Assembly (NCBI GenBank): GCA_036558265.1
Contig: DATBFY010000470.1
Coordinates: 1 to 14,144 of the forward strand
Reading direction: 5' to 3'
DNA: 14,144 nt
DNA from: RYN-433 sp036558265
GTDB lineage: Bacteria > Planctomycetota > Phycisphaerae > Tepidisphaerales > Tepidisphaeraceae
The translations under genes and the position numbers were made by a program. Positions 1-7,009 of the stretch are shown in pieces. The notes beneath the pieces were generated by a model. The model saw only the letters and a program-made list of their open reading frames with translations, was not told where the DNA came from and did not search any database. Numbering within the stretch: the stretch's first letter is position 1; the number at the start of each line of letters is the position of its first letter.

Positions 1-2
1 TC

Positions 3-455
3 GTGGTGGGGATCCGGTTGGTGGGTGAGTGGTTCGACGCGCGGGAGATCGGGCTGGCGGAGGGGATTTACGGCGGGCTGGGGAACTTCGGGATGGCGGC
101 GGCGACATTCGGGCTGCCACTCGTGGCGTTGCTCTGGGGCGATCGTGAGAACGGGTGGCGGTTTGCGATGATGGTGAGTGCGGCGCTGTGCGTGATCTGG
201 GCGGGGGTGTTTTATCGGTACGCAGAGGACACGCCGCCGGGGCGGCATTTTAAAAGGCCAAAGAAGAGTGGGGCGCTGGAGATTTCATCCCGCGGGGACC
301 TGTTTGCGCTGATGTTCATGCAGGTGCCGCTGGTGCTGTGCATGGGGATCACGGCGTGGAAGCTGGTGGGGGTGCACTTGCTGCCGACGTGGGCGTCGTA
401 CGTCGTCTACGTGCTGCTGGCGTGTCTGCTGGGGCAGCAGGTTAGGAAGATCTAA
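3..455 (+). CDS. narK: NarK/NrtP-type nitrate/nitrite transporter, N-terminal part (5' cut by window edge, ends at in-frame TAA)
   Basis: Major facilitator superfamily protein that imports nitrate and/or nitrite across the inner membrane for assimilation. The visible 150 residues carry the nitrate signature of the NarK family (GIYGGLGNFGMA, residues 21-32) in a transmembrane helix at about 20-43. Further hydrophobic segments lie at about 52-72, 97-118 and 126-145. The phrase FDAREIGLAEGIYGG just before the signature is typical of the NrtP/NarK group, as I recall it. The true start lies upstream of the window. The frame ends at TAA 453-455, and after one CGG codon the same frame continues at GTG 459 with the C-terminal half of the same transporter. 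This is therefore either a nonsense-interrupted gene or a naturally split transporter. The nirA-flavoprotein-narB genes downstream support a role in nitrate uptake. Family assignment is confident; the state of the gene is open. Confidence 0.85.
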   Translation: MVGIRLVGEWFDAREIGLAEGIYGGLGNFGMAAATFGLPLVALLWGDRENGWRFAMMVSAALCVIWAGVFYRYAEDTPPGRHFKRPKKSGALEISSRGDLFALMFMQVPLVLCMGITAWKLVGVHLLPTWASYVVYVLLACLLGQQVRKI

Positions 456-461
456 CGGGTG
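444..461 (+). promoter_or_regulatory. Ribosome-binding site overlapping the stop and restart of the split transporter
   Basis: AGGAAG at 444-449 lies 9 nt before a GTG at 459-461, and the stop TAA of the first half (453-455) falls between them. This is a good geometry for termination and re-initiation. The GTG is in the same frame as the upstream half. The arrangement suggests, but does not prove, that the second half can be made as a separate polypeptide. Confidence 0.45.
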
Positions 462-1130
462 AACCAAGCAGTGGCGACGAGCGGCGGCGAGCCGGAACAT
501 CGATACCGGTTCGCGCAGGTAGCGATCCTGTGCCTGTGTTACGCGGTGACGTTCGGCGGCGAGCTGGCGGTGGAGAGCATGCTGCCGCAGTACCTGGAGA
601 AAATGTTCGGATTGTCGGTGGCGGTGGCGGGGGTGCTGGGGGCGGGGTTCGCGTTCGCGAGCCTGATTGCGCGGCCGCTCGGCGGGCTGCTGGGTGACCG
701 ACTGGGGAGGCGGCCGATCATGATCGTGTCGCTGGCGGGTTCGGCGGCGGGGTTCTTCGCGATCATGCAGATCGGACCGGGCTGGCCGCTGTGGGGGGTG
801 ATGACGGTGGTGTTCCTGGCGGGGATGTTCCTGATGGCGGGGAACGGGGCGAACTTCTGCATCGCGCCGCTCATTAAGAAACCGCTGACGGGACAGATCG
901 CGGGGTTGATCGGGGCGTATGGGAACGTGGGATCGGTGGCGTTTCTGACGATCCTGTCGCTGACGACGCCAAAGGTGTTTTTCGTGTCGATGGCGGTGAC
1001 GGGCGTGGCGGCGTTTGGGGCGTGTTTTCTGATTCGGGAGCCGGTGGCGATTGGGACCGCCGGGCATGGGGAGGAGCGGGCCGAAGAGCAAGGCGTCGAG
1101 GCGGTCGTGAGCGGGCCGGTGTTCGCGTGA
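459..1130 (+). CDS. narK: NarK/NrtP-type nitrate/nitrite transporter, C-terminal half
   Basis: This continues the preceding open frame after TAA 453-455. The 223 residues hold six likely transmembrane helices (about 19-36, 51-70, 87-104, 110-127, 145-168 and 173-192), the normal C-terminal half of an MFS protein. MFS motif A appears as GGLLGDRLGRRP at 75-86, and the second nitrate signature as GLIGAYGNVGSV at 149-160. The short N-terminal stretch before the first helix matches the cytoplasmic loop between the two halves of NrtP-type proteins. The C-terminus is a hydrophilic tail of about 30 residues. A half-transporter alone is not expected to work; it would have to pair with the upstream half. 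If the TAA is a sequencing error or a recent mutation, this is simply the 3' part of one narK gene. nirA starts 61 bp downstream on the same strand. Confidence 0.85.
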   Translation: MNQAVATSGGEPEHRYRFAQVAILCLCYAVTFGGELAVESMLPQYLEKMFGLSVAVAGVLGAGFAFASLIARPLGGLLGDRLGRRPIMIVSLAGSAAGFFAIMQIGPGWPLWGVMTVVFLAGMFLMAGNGANFCIAPLIKKPLTGQIAGLIGAYGNVGSVAFLTILSLTTPKVFFVSMAVTGVAAFGACFLIREPVAIGTAGHGEERAEEQGVEAVVSGPVFA

Positions 1131-1191
1131 CGAAGAAGAGGCTCGGACGGCGTCCCAGCCTCCCAGAGACACGCAAGCGAGCGAGTTTCGT

Positions 1192-2979
1192 ATGAACTCC
1201 GAGAATTTCACGGAAGAGCAGAAGCAGTATCTGGACGGGTTCGTCGCCGGGTCGGGGCTGCGCAAGGCGATGAGCTTGCCGCAAGTCGGTCAGGCGGCGT
1301 CGGTGGATATTCATCGACTGGCGCAGGATCGGCAGGTGGCGGCGGGGGGAAAACTCGTGGCCGAGGAGCAGGCCAAGCGGAACAAGAATGGGTTGGATCT
1401 CTGGGACCAAGTCGCGGCGCATGCGCGCGAGGGACGGTTTCCGAAGGGGACGGACGTGTTCCTGTTCAAGTTCCAGGGTTTGTTTTACGTGGCGCCGGCA
1501 CAGGACAGCTTCATGGCGCGGCTGAGGTTTCCGGGAGGGATCCTGAGCAGTCATCAGATGCGGGGGCTGGCGGACCTGGCGCAGGATCACGCGGGCGGGT
1601 ACGCGGACGTGACGACGCGTGCGAACCTGCAGCTTCGCGAGATCGGGCCGCGGCAGACGGTGCCGCTGCTGATGGGGCTGGCGGACCTGGGGATCATCCA
1701 CCGCGGGGCGGGGGCGGACAACATCCGAAACGTGACGGCGAGCCCGACCGCAGGGATCGACCGGCAGGAGCTGATCGACACGCGGGGCCTGGCGCGAGAG
1801 CTGCATTATTACATCTTGAATCATCGCGAGATGTACGGCCTGCCGCGGAAGTTCAATATCGCGTTCGACGGGGGCGGGACGGTCAGCGCGCTGGAGGATA
1901 CGAACGACATCGGGTTTACCGCCGTGCGCGCGGGCGAGGGGAAGAGCGCGCCGGCGGGAGTTTACTTTCGATTGACGCTGGGGGGGATCACGGGGCACCG
2001 GGATTTTGCGCGAGACACCGGGTACATGGTGCGGCCGGGGGATTGCACGCTGGTGTCGCACGCGATCGTGAACGCGTTCAGCGAGCAGGGGGATCGCACG
2101 GATCGGAAGAAGGCGCGGCTGAAATACGTGCTGGACCGGATGGGACTTGATGCGTTCATGAAGGAGGTCGACACGCAACTGGGTAGGCTCCGTCCCCTCA
2201 CCCCCTCATCTCCTCATCCCCTCATCAAATTCGCTCTCGACGATTGCGAGGCGCGGCCGGGGGTCGATCGGAACGGGCATATCGGCGTCCACGCGCAGAA
2301 GCAGGACGGGCTGTTTTACATCGGCGTGGTGCTGCCGGTGGGGCGGATGACGGCGACGCAGATGCGGGGGCTGGCGCGGATCGCCCAGCGGCACGGGTCG
2401 GGGACGATCCGGCTGACGGTCTGGCAGAACCTGCTGATCAGCGACATCGCCGAGGAAGACCTGGACCAGGTGAAGCTGGAGGTCGAGGCGCTGGGGCTGG
2501 GTTACCAGGCGACGAACGTGCGCGCCGGGTTGGTGGCATGTACCGGGAGCGCGGGCTGTAAATATGCGGCGGCGGAGACGAAGCGGCACGCGATGGAGAT
2601 CGCGAAGTATGTCGAGGCGCGGGTGAGGCTGGACTCGCCGGTCAACATTCATTTGACGGGGTGTCATCATTCCTGTGCGCAGCATTACATCGGGGATGTG
2701 GGACTGCTGGCCACTCAGGTCGCCAGCCCGCATCGGGCGGAAGAGATGGTGGAGGGATATCACTTGTACGTCGGGGGTGGATACGGCGAGGGGCGGGGGA
2801 TCGGGCGGGAGTTGTATCGGGATGTGCCGGCGGGCGACGCGCCGCGGGTGGTGGAGCGGTTGCTGCGGGCGTACCTGGACCATCGGAGCAGTTACCGTGA
2901 ATCGTTCGTGGACTTCGTGCGGCGGCACGAGATCGACCAGTTGAAGGAGCTGTTGGAGCGCGATGCGGTCGCGGCATGA
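1192..2979 (+). CDS. nirA: Ferredoxin-type assimilatory nitrite reductase (siroheme, [4Fe-4S])
   Basis: Reduces nitrite to ammonium with six electrons in the cytoplasm. The 595-residue protein has the two-fold nitrite/sulfite reductase architecture: ferredoxin-like half-domains at about 80-145 and 360-425, each followed by a siroheme/Fe-S half-domain. The four cysteines that bind the [4Fe-4S] cluster bridged to siroheme are visible as C450-x5-C456 (CTGSAGC) and C491-x3-C495 (CHHSC). The N-terminus (FTEEQKQYLDGF, 6-17) resembles NirA proteins that neighbour CysJ-like flavoproteins. Sulfite reductase is the main alternative, but the transporter and narB neighbours favour nitrite. No strong Shine-Dalgarno precedes ATG 1192. 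A Pro/Ser-rich linker (residues 335-344) is encoded by an 8-bp tandem repeat at 2195-2226. The next gene starts 48 bp downstream across a short hairpin repeat. Confidence 0.93.
   Translation: MNSENFTEEQKQYLDGFVAGSGLRKAMSLPQVGQAASVDIHRLAQDRQVAAGGKLVAEEQAKRNKNGLDLWDQVAAHAREGRFPKGTDVFLFKFQGLFYVAPAQDSFMARLRFPGGILSSHQMRGLADLAQDHAGGYADVTTRANLQLREIGPRQTVPLLMGLADLGIIHRGAGADNIRNVTASPTAGIDRQELIDTRGLARELHYYILNHREMYGLPRKFNIAFDGGGTVSALEDTNDIGFTAVRAGEGKSAPAGVYFRLTLGGITGHRDFARDTGYMVRPGDCTLVSHAIVNAFSEQGDRTDRKKARLKYVLDRMGLDAFMKEVDTQLGRLRPLTPSSPHPLIKFALDDCEARPGVDRNGHIGVHAQKQDGLFYIGVVLPVGRMTATQMRGLARIAQRHGSGTIRLTVWQNLLISDIAEEDLDQVKLEVEALGLGYQATNVRAGLVACTGSAGCKYAAAETKRHAMEIAKYVEARVRLDSPVNIHLTGCHHSCAQHYIGDVGLLATQVASPHRAEEMVEGYHLYVGGGYGEGRGIGRELYRDVPAGDAPRVVERLLRAYLDHRSSYRESFVDFVRRHEIDQLKELLERDAVAA
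2195..2226 (+). repeat. 8-bp pyrimidine-rich tandem repeat inside nirA
   Basis: Four consecutive 8-mers (CCCTCACC, CCCTCATC, TCCTCATC, CCCTCATC) lie in frame inside nirA and encode a linker beginning PLTPSSPHP between the two halves of the enzyme. The 12-mer TCATCCCCTCAT within it (2214-2225) recurs exactly at 4749-4760, where its last bases form the narB ATG. The surrounding gene is G-rich on this strand, so the C/T-rich block stands out and looks inserted. Confidence 0.7.
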
Positions 2980-2988
2980 CAACGGCCT

Positions 2989-3012
2989 CGTAGCACGGGC
3001 GCCCCGCCCGTG
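2989..3012. repeat. Short GC-rich hairpin repeat (family D) between nirA and the flavoprotein gene
   Basis: The core GTAGCACGGGCGCCCC is followed by GCCCGTG. It can fold as a 7-bp stem (CACGGGC/GCCCGTG) around a GCCCC loop. The same sequence occurs as the left arm of the larger inverted repeat at 12248-12313, so it is an interspersed element. It ends 15 nt before the flavoprotein ATG and sits in that gene's leader, where it could affect mRNA stability or translation. Confidence 0.75.
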
Positions 3013-3027
3013 AGGATTTGAGATTTC

Positions 3028-4578
3028 ATGGTGAAGACGAACATTCCTGCCCTTCCGGAGACGGCGCCGTTCAACCCGGGTCAGCGCGCGTGGTTGAACG
3101 GGTTTTTCGCGGGATTGGTGAATCTGGACAGGGAGTCCAAGGGCAATGTCATGCTCGCTGAGGTGAGCCCGCCGGCGGTTGCGCAGCAGCCGGCGGAGGA
3201 GAGTTTCCCGTGGCACGATCCGGCGATCGCGATGCCGGAGCGCCTGGAGCTGGCGAGGGAGAAGCCCCTGGAGCGGCGGATGATGGCGGCGATGGCGCAG
3301 CTCGACTGCGGGGCGTGCGGATATGTCTGCCAGAGCTACGGCGAGGCGATCGCGCGAGGGGAGGAGAAGAACCTGACGTTGTGTTCGCCGGGCGGAAAGG
3401 ATACGGCGGCGAAGCTGAAGGAGCTGGTGCAGTTGCGGGTCAATGTGGGGCCGGTGAGTGCAAGTGCGAAACCGCAAGCGCCGGCCTCGACCGGTCAGGC
3501 GAAATTTGACCGCGCGCATCCGTTTGAGGCGCGATTGATTTGCGCGACGCCACTGAACCGGATGGGATCGGACAAGGATACGCGGCACGTCGTCCTGGAG
3601 CTGAAGGACTCGGGTCTGTCGTACAAGCCGGGGGATGCGCTGGGGGTCTGGCCGGAGAACTGCCCGGACCTGGTGGACGAGATCGTGGAGCGGCTGCGCG
3701 CCAGCGGGGCGGAGGACGTGCGCACGCCGGACGGCCAGCCGACGAGCTTGTACGAGGCGCTGGCGCGCGATTACACGCTGACGCACCCGACGGAGGAGCT
3801 GTTCGGGCTGCTGGGGCTCGAGCCGGTGGAGAACGTCTCGCTGGTCGACGTGCTGCGGCAGCACGGGCAAGGCGGCGGGACGCCGATCGACCCGGCGGCG
3901 TTCGTGGCGGCGCTGTCGCCGCTCCAGCCGCGGCTCTATTCGATCTCGTCGAGCCTGCTCGCGCATCCGGGGCAGGTACACCTGACCGTCGGCGTGGTGC
4001 GTTACCAGTCGGGGCGGGGGACCGCGTGCACGGGGACGTGCTCGACATATCTGGCCGAGCGCGTGCGGCCCGGGCAGCGGGTGCGGATCTTCACGCACGC
4101 GGGCGCGAAGTTCGGCCTGCCGGAGGACCCGGACGCGCCGATCATCATGGTGGGGCCGGGGACGGGGATCGCGCCGTTCCGCGCGTTTCTGGCGCATCGC
4201 AAGGCGCAGGGGGCGAAGGGGCCGAACTGGCTGTTCTTCGGCGATCAGCGGCAGGCGGTCGATTTCCTTTACGAGTCGGAACTGAACGCGCACCGGGCGG
4301 ACGGGACGCTGAGCCGGTTGTCGCTGGCGTTCAGCCGCGATCAGAAGCACAAGGTGTACGTGCAGACGCGGATGCTGGAGGAGGCGCGGGAGCTCTGGCG
4401 GTGGCTTGAGCAGGGGGCGCACTTCTACGTCTGCGGCGACGCCAGGCGCATGGCCGCGGACGTGGACGCGGCGCTGAAACAGGTCGTGCGGGAGCAGGGG
4501 GGGATGAGCGACGAGGAGGCGGTGGCATACGTGGGGCGGATGGTGAAGGAGAACCGGTATCAGCGGGACGTTTATTGA
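3028..4578 (+). CDS. CysJ-like FAD/NAD(P)H flavoprotein with N-terminal 4Fe-4S domain, likely electron donor for nitrate/nitrite reduction
   Basis: The 516-residue protein resembles the reductase half of sulfite reductase flavoprotein CysJ but lacks its FMN flavodoxin domain. In that place is an RnfB-like 4Fe-4S motif, C94-x2-C97-x3-C101 and C119 (DCGACGYVC ... LCSPGG). Next comes the CysJ-type FAD domain with connecting insert (about 155-355), with R302-L-Y-S and the GTCS phosphate loop at 336-339. The NAD(P)H domain follows, with VGPGTGIAPFRAF from 375, FFGDQR, YVCGDARRM and a C-terminal aromatic residue (RDVY). The likely path is NAD(P)H to FAD to [4Fe-4S] to NirA and/or NarB; the partner is inferred from position. 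It resembles the 'sulfite reductase subunit alpha'/Flp flavoprotein of nitrate-assimilation clusters such as that of Bradyrhizobium, from memory. AGGA at 3013-3016 is a possible ribosome-binding site, 11 nt before the ATG. Confidence 0.88.
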   Translation: MVKTNIPALPETAPFNPGQRAWLNGFFAGLVNLDRESKGNVMLAEVSPPAVAQQPAEESFPWHDPAIAMPERLELAREKPLERRMMAAMAQLDCGACGYVCQSYGEAIARGEEKNLTLCSPGGKDTAAKLKELVQLRVNVGPVSASAKPQAPASTGQAKFDRAHPFEARLICATPLNRMGSDKDTRHVVLELKDSGLSYKPGDALGVWPENCPDLVDEIVERLRASGAEDVRTPDGQPTSLYEALARDYTLTHPTEELFGLLGLEPVENVSLVDVLRQHGQGGGTPIDPAAFVAALSPLQPRLYSISSSLLAHPGQVHLTVGVVRYQSGRGTACTGTCSTYLAERVRPGQRVRIFTHAGAKFGLPEDPDAPIIMVGPGTGIAPFRAFLAHRKAQGAKGPNWLFFGDQRQAVDFLYESELNAHRADGTLSRLSLAFSRDQKHKVYVQTRMLEEARELWRWLEQGAHFYVCGDARRMAADVDAALKQVVREQGGMSDEEAVAYVGRMVKENRYQRDVY

Positions 4579-4600
4579 GATAACGATTAATGAGGAATTC

Positions 4601-4714
4601 ATGGCAGCGACGTCATCCTGGGGCGGTTTGACCGACGAAGGATCCGGCCGCGAGGGGACGTGGGCGCTGGTTCGGAGCAGGATCCCTCGCTCGTCTGAGA
4701 CTCCCTCAGGATGA
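4601..4714 (+). CDS. Possible 37-codon leader ORF ahead of narB, overlapping its upstream ATG
   Basis: ATG 4601 follows GAGGA (4592-4596) with a 4-nt spacer, the same spacing seen at the PVC and FG-GAP genes here. The frame runs 37 codons (MAATSSWGGLTDEG...) and stops at TGA 4712-4714. That stop overlaps an ATG at 4711-4713 in the narB frame as ATGA, the classic coupling arrangement. Almost the whole ORF lies in the inverted-repeat element 4611-4716. It may be the original narB initiation site, displaced when the element inserted, and now working as a leader that couples translation into narB. No homologue is recognised and the peptide itself may have no function. Confidence 0.35.
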   Translation: MAATSSWGGLTDEGSGREGTWALVRSRIPRSSETPSG

Positions 4715-4716
4715 CG
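4611..4716. repeat. MITE-like inverted-repeat element at the narB start (family E)
   Basis: The ends are a perfect 10-bp inverted repeat, CGTCATCCTG at 4611-4620 and CAGGATGACG at 4707-4716. The similarity extends inward: about 35 nt of each arm run from CGTCATCCTG to (G)GGATCC with mismatches. The 106-bp element has no transposase and no clear target duplication. It lies between a good SD+ATG pair (4592-4603) and the conserved part of narB, and its right end supplies the ATG at 4711. It resembles small non-autonomous palindromic elements common in large-genome bacteria. Confidence 0.65.
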
Positions 4717-4758
4717 ATCTCGTACGGACCTCGGCAGATCGGCAATCGTCATCCCCTC

Positions 4759-6960
4759 ATGGCTCGAGAAACCAAGACTCTCTGTCCCTACTGCGGCGTC
4801 GGCTGCGGGTTGCTCGCGACCTCGGACGGCGCGACGATCTCCAAGCTCCGCGGCGATCCGACGCACCCGGCCAACTTCGGCAAGCTCTGCCCCAAGGGGG
4901 GCACGGTGGCGCAGACGCTGGACGTGGCGACGCGGCTTCGCCGGGCGATGATCCGCACCCGCGACGCCGGGCCGGGGCGGCTGGACACGGCGTTCACGCC
5001 CGTGACGCCGTCGCGGGCGATCGAGCGGGTGGCGGGAAAACTCGGCCGGGTGGTGGAGAATCACGGCCCGGAGTCGGTCGCGCTCTATTTGTCGGGGCAG
5101 ATGACCAGCGAGGCCCAGTACGTCGCGGCCAAGTTCGCGCGGGCGTGCCTGCGCACGCCGCACTGCGATTCGAACAGCCGGCTCTGCATGAGCAGCGCGG
5201 CGGCGGGGATGATGCTGTCGCTGGGCTCGGACGGCCCGCCGACGTGCTACGACGACATCGCCCACGCCGATGCGTTCCTGTTCGTCGGCTCCAACGCGGC
5301 GGAGTGTCACCCGGTCACGTTCGACCGGGTCAAGGAGCGGATCGACCGGGGCGCCCAGTGCGTGGTGGTCGATCCGCGGCGGACGCTGACCGCCCGGGCG
5401 GCGCACGTCCACCTCGCCGTGCGGCCGGGGACGGACCTGGCGCTGTTGAACGCCCTTCTCCATCTGTTCGCGAAGTGGGACAAGCTCGATCGCGCGTTCA
5501 TCGCAGGGCGCACCGAGGGCTGGGCGGAGCTGGAGCGGCTCCTGGCGGATTACCCGCCGCAGCGGGCGGCGACGATCTGCGGCATCGACGAGCGGGACCT
5601 GCTCGCGGCCGCGCGGCTGCTGGCCGATCGCGAGCGGCTGATCACCTTCTGGACGATGGGGGTGAACCAGTCCACGCTGGGGACGTTCACGTCCAACGCG
5701 ATCATCAACCTGCACCTGGCGAGCGGGCGGATCGGCAAGGTCGGCGCGGGCCCGTTCTCGCTGACCGGGCAGCCCAACGCGATGGGGGGTCGGGACGTGG
5801 GGTACATGTCGCACCAGCTCCCCGGGCAGCGGCTGGTCGCCGATGCGGCCCACCGCGCGCAGGTGGAGACGTTCTGGGGCCTGCCGGCGGGGCACCTCCC
5901 GCGGCACGCGGGGTACGATGCGCTGCGCATCTTCGACGCCGCCGCCCACGGTGAGATCAAGGCGATCTGGGTCATCGGCACCAACCCGGCCGCCAGCCTG
6001 CCGAACCTCAGGGTGGTGCGGGCCGCCCTGGAAGCGGCGGAGCTGGTGATCGTCCAGGACGCCTATCACCCCACCGAGACCACGCGCTACGCGCACGTGC
6101 TCCTGCCCGCGGCGGTGAACCTCGAGCAGGCCGGCACCTTCTGCAACAGCGAGCGTTGCGTGAGCCTGATGGAGCAGGTCGTGCAGCCGCCCGGGGATGC
6201 CCGCCCGGACTGGTGGTGGGTGCAGCAGGTGGCCCAGGCGATGGGGCACGGGCGGCTGATGAGCTTCGCCAACGCCGCCGCGATCTTCGACGAGTTCGCC
6301 CGCTCGACCGCCGGGCGGCCCAACGACCAGGGCGCGCTGCACCACAAGCTGCTGCGGGAGCGCGGCCCGCAGCACTGGCCCTATCCCGCGATGGGCCGGC
6401 CACTGCAACGGCGCTACGGGGACGGCGTCTTCCCGACCCCGTCCGGCCGCGCGCGGCTGCTGGCGCGCGAGCACGTGGAGATGGACCCGGCCGACCGCCC
6501 CGGCCGCGCCCACCCGCTCATCCTGACCACCGGCCGGGTCTACGGGCAGTGGCACACGCGCACGAAGACCGCCCTGGTGCCCGCGCTCAACACGCTGGAC
6601 CCGGCGCCGTTCCTGTCGATGCACCCCGACGATGCGCGGGCGCTGGGATTGCACGATGGCCAGCACGTCGAGGTCGCCAGCCGCTTCGGGCGGTGCCGGA
6701 CGTTCCTGAAGCTCGACCAGCAGATCACCCCCGGCGTCACGTTCATGCCCATCCACTGGAACGAGCTGTGGGCCGGCGCCGCCAGCCCCAACGAGGCCAC
6801 CAGCCCGCTCAAGGACCCGCTCAGCAAACAGCCGGCCCTCAAGGCCGTGGCGATCAACGTCACGCCCGCGGCGGGGGCGATCGAACCACGAAGGCACGAA
6901 GGGCACGAAGGGAAGAAGAGGGAGAGTCAGCCACAGATAACGGCGGATGAACACAGATAA
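4759..6960 (+). CDS. narB: Assimilatory nitrate reductase, molybdenum (bis-MGD) catalytic subunit, NarB type
   Basis: Reduces nitrate to nitrite in the cytoplasm. Counting from ATG 4759, the N-terminal [4Fe-4S] cluster is bound by C9-x2-C12-x3-C16 and C44 (CPYCGVGC ... LCPKGG). The likely molybdenum ligand is C143 (SNSRLCMSS). The C-terminal molybdopterin-dinucleotide domain begins near LILTTGRVYGQWHTRTKT. The protein has 733 residues, close to cyanobacterial NarB, and lacks the extra C-terminal Fe-S domain of Klebsiella-type NasA. An ATG at 4711 in the same frame adds 16 residues (MTISYGPRQ...). It lies in the right arm of repeat 4611-4716 but overlaps a leader ORF stop as ATGA, so either start may be used. 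I prefer 4759 because homologues begin just before the Cys motif. The last 24 or so residues (from P710, PRRHEGHEGKK...) are read from repeat families C and A and do not look like enzyme sequence. Confidence 0.93.
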   Translation: MARETKTLCPYCGVGCGLLATSDGATISKLRGDPTHPANFGKLCPKGGTVAQTLDVATRLRRAMIRTRDAGPGRLDTAFTPVTPSRAIERVAGKLGRVVENHGPESVALYLSGQMTSEAQYVAAKFARACLRTPHCDSNSRLCMSSAAAGMMLSLGSDGPPTCYDDIAHADAFLFVGSNAAECHPVTFDRVKERIDRGAQCVVVDPRRTLTARAAHVHLAVRPGTDLALLNALLHLFAKWDKLDRAFIAGRTEGWAELERLLADYPPQRAATICGIDERDLLAAARLLADRERLITFWTMGVNQSTLGTFTSNAIINLHLASGRIGKVGAGPFSLTGQPNAMGGRDVGYMSHQLPGQRLVADAAHRAQVETFWGLPAGHLPRHAGYDALRIFDAAAHGEIKAIWVIGTNPAASLPNLRVVRAALEAAELVIVQDAYHPTETTRYAHVLLPAAVNLEQAGTFCNSERCVSLMEQVVQPPGDARPDWWWVQQVAQAMGHGRLMSFANAAAIFDEFARSTAGRPNDQGALHHKLLRERGPQHWPYPAMGRPLQRRYGDGVFPTPSGRARLLAREHVEMDPADRPGRAHPLILTTGRVYGQWHTRTKTALVPALNTLDPAPFLSMHPDDARALGLHDGQHVEVASRFGRCRTFLKLDQQITPGVTFMPIHWNELWAGAASPNEATSPLKDPLSKQPALKAVAINVTPAAGAIEPRRHEGHEGKKRESQPQITADEHR
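6885..6912. repeat. Family C repeat (CCACGAAGGCACGAAGG type) in the narB tail
   Basis: CCACGAAGG is followed by CACGAAGGG and CACGAAGG, a run of 8-9-mers like those of families A and B. It lies in frame in the last codons of narB and encodes PRRHEGHEG. I know this type of sequence as an interspersed planctomycete repeat; that is recollection, not a search result. Confidence 0.7.
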
Positions 6961-7009
6961 GATTCCATTCTTCGCCTCTTCATCTGTGTTCATCCGTGTT
7001 CATCTGTGG
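6931..7009. repeat. Family A long palindrome at the end of narB, probable terminator-like hairpin
   Basis: The left arm 6931-6960 (CCACAGATAACGGCGGATGA...) and right arm 6979-7009 are nearly perfect reverse complements of about 30 bp around an 18-nt loop (6961-6978). The arms are built from 10-mers of the type CACAGATGAA/CACGGATGAA. The narB stop TAA (6958-6960) is the last codon of the left arm. The hairpin lies at the narB side of the convergent gap and could stop or stabilise transcripts from the nitrate operon, although there is no U-tract. A 35-bp exact copy of the right arm and flank (6979-7013) recurs at 7525-7559. Confidence 0.8.

Noticed and set aside
1192..2979. Sulfite reductase instead of nitrite reductase
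   Set aside because: The families share the same cysteine motifs, but the nitrate transporter, narB and 4Fe-4S flavoprotein neighbours favour nitrite reduction.
4611..4716. Insertion sequence
   Set aside because: The element is only 106 bp, has no transposase and no clear target-site duplication. It is at most a non-autonomous element.
2206..6993. Very long minus-strand open frame (about 1595 codons) opposite nirA, the flavoprotein and narB
   Set aside because: It is antisense to three clear enzyme genes, is Arg/Pro/His-rich and has no recognisable domain. Long antisense frames are expected in GC-rich DNA.
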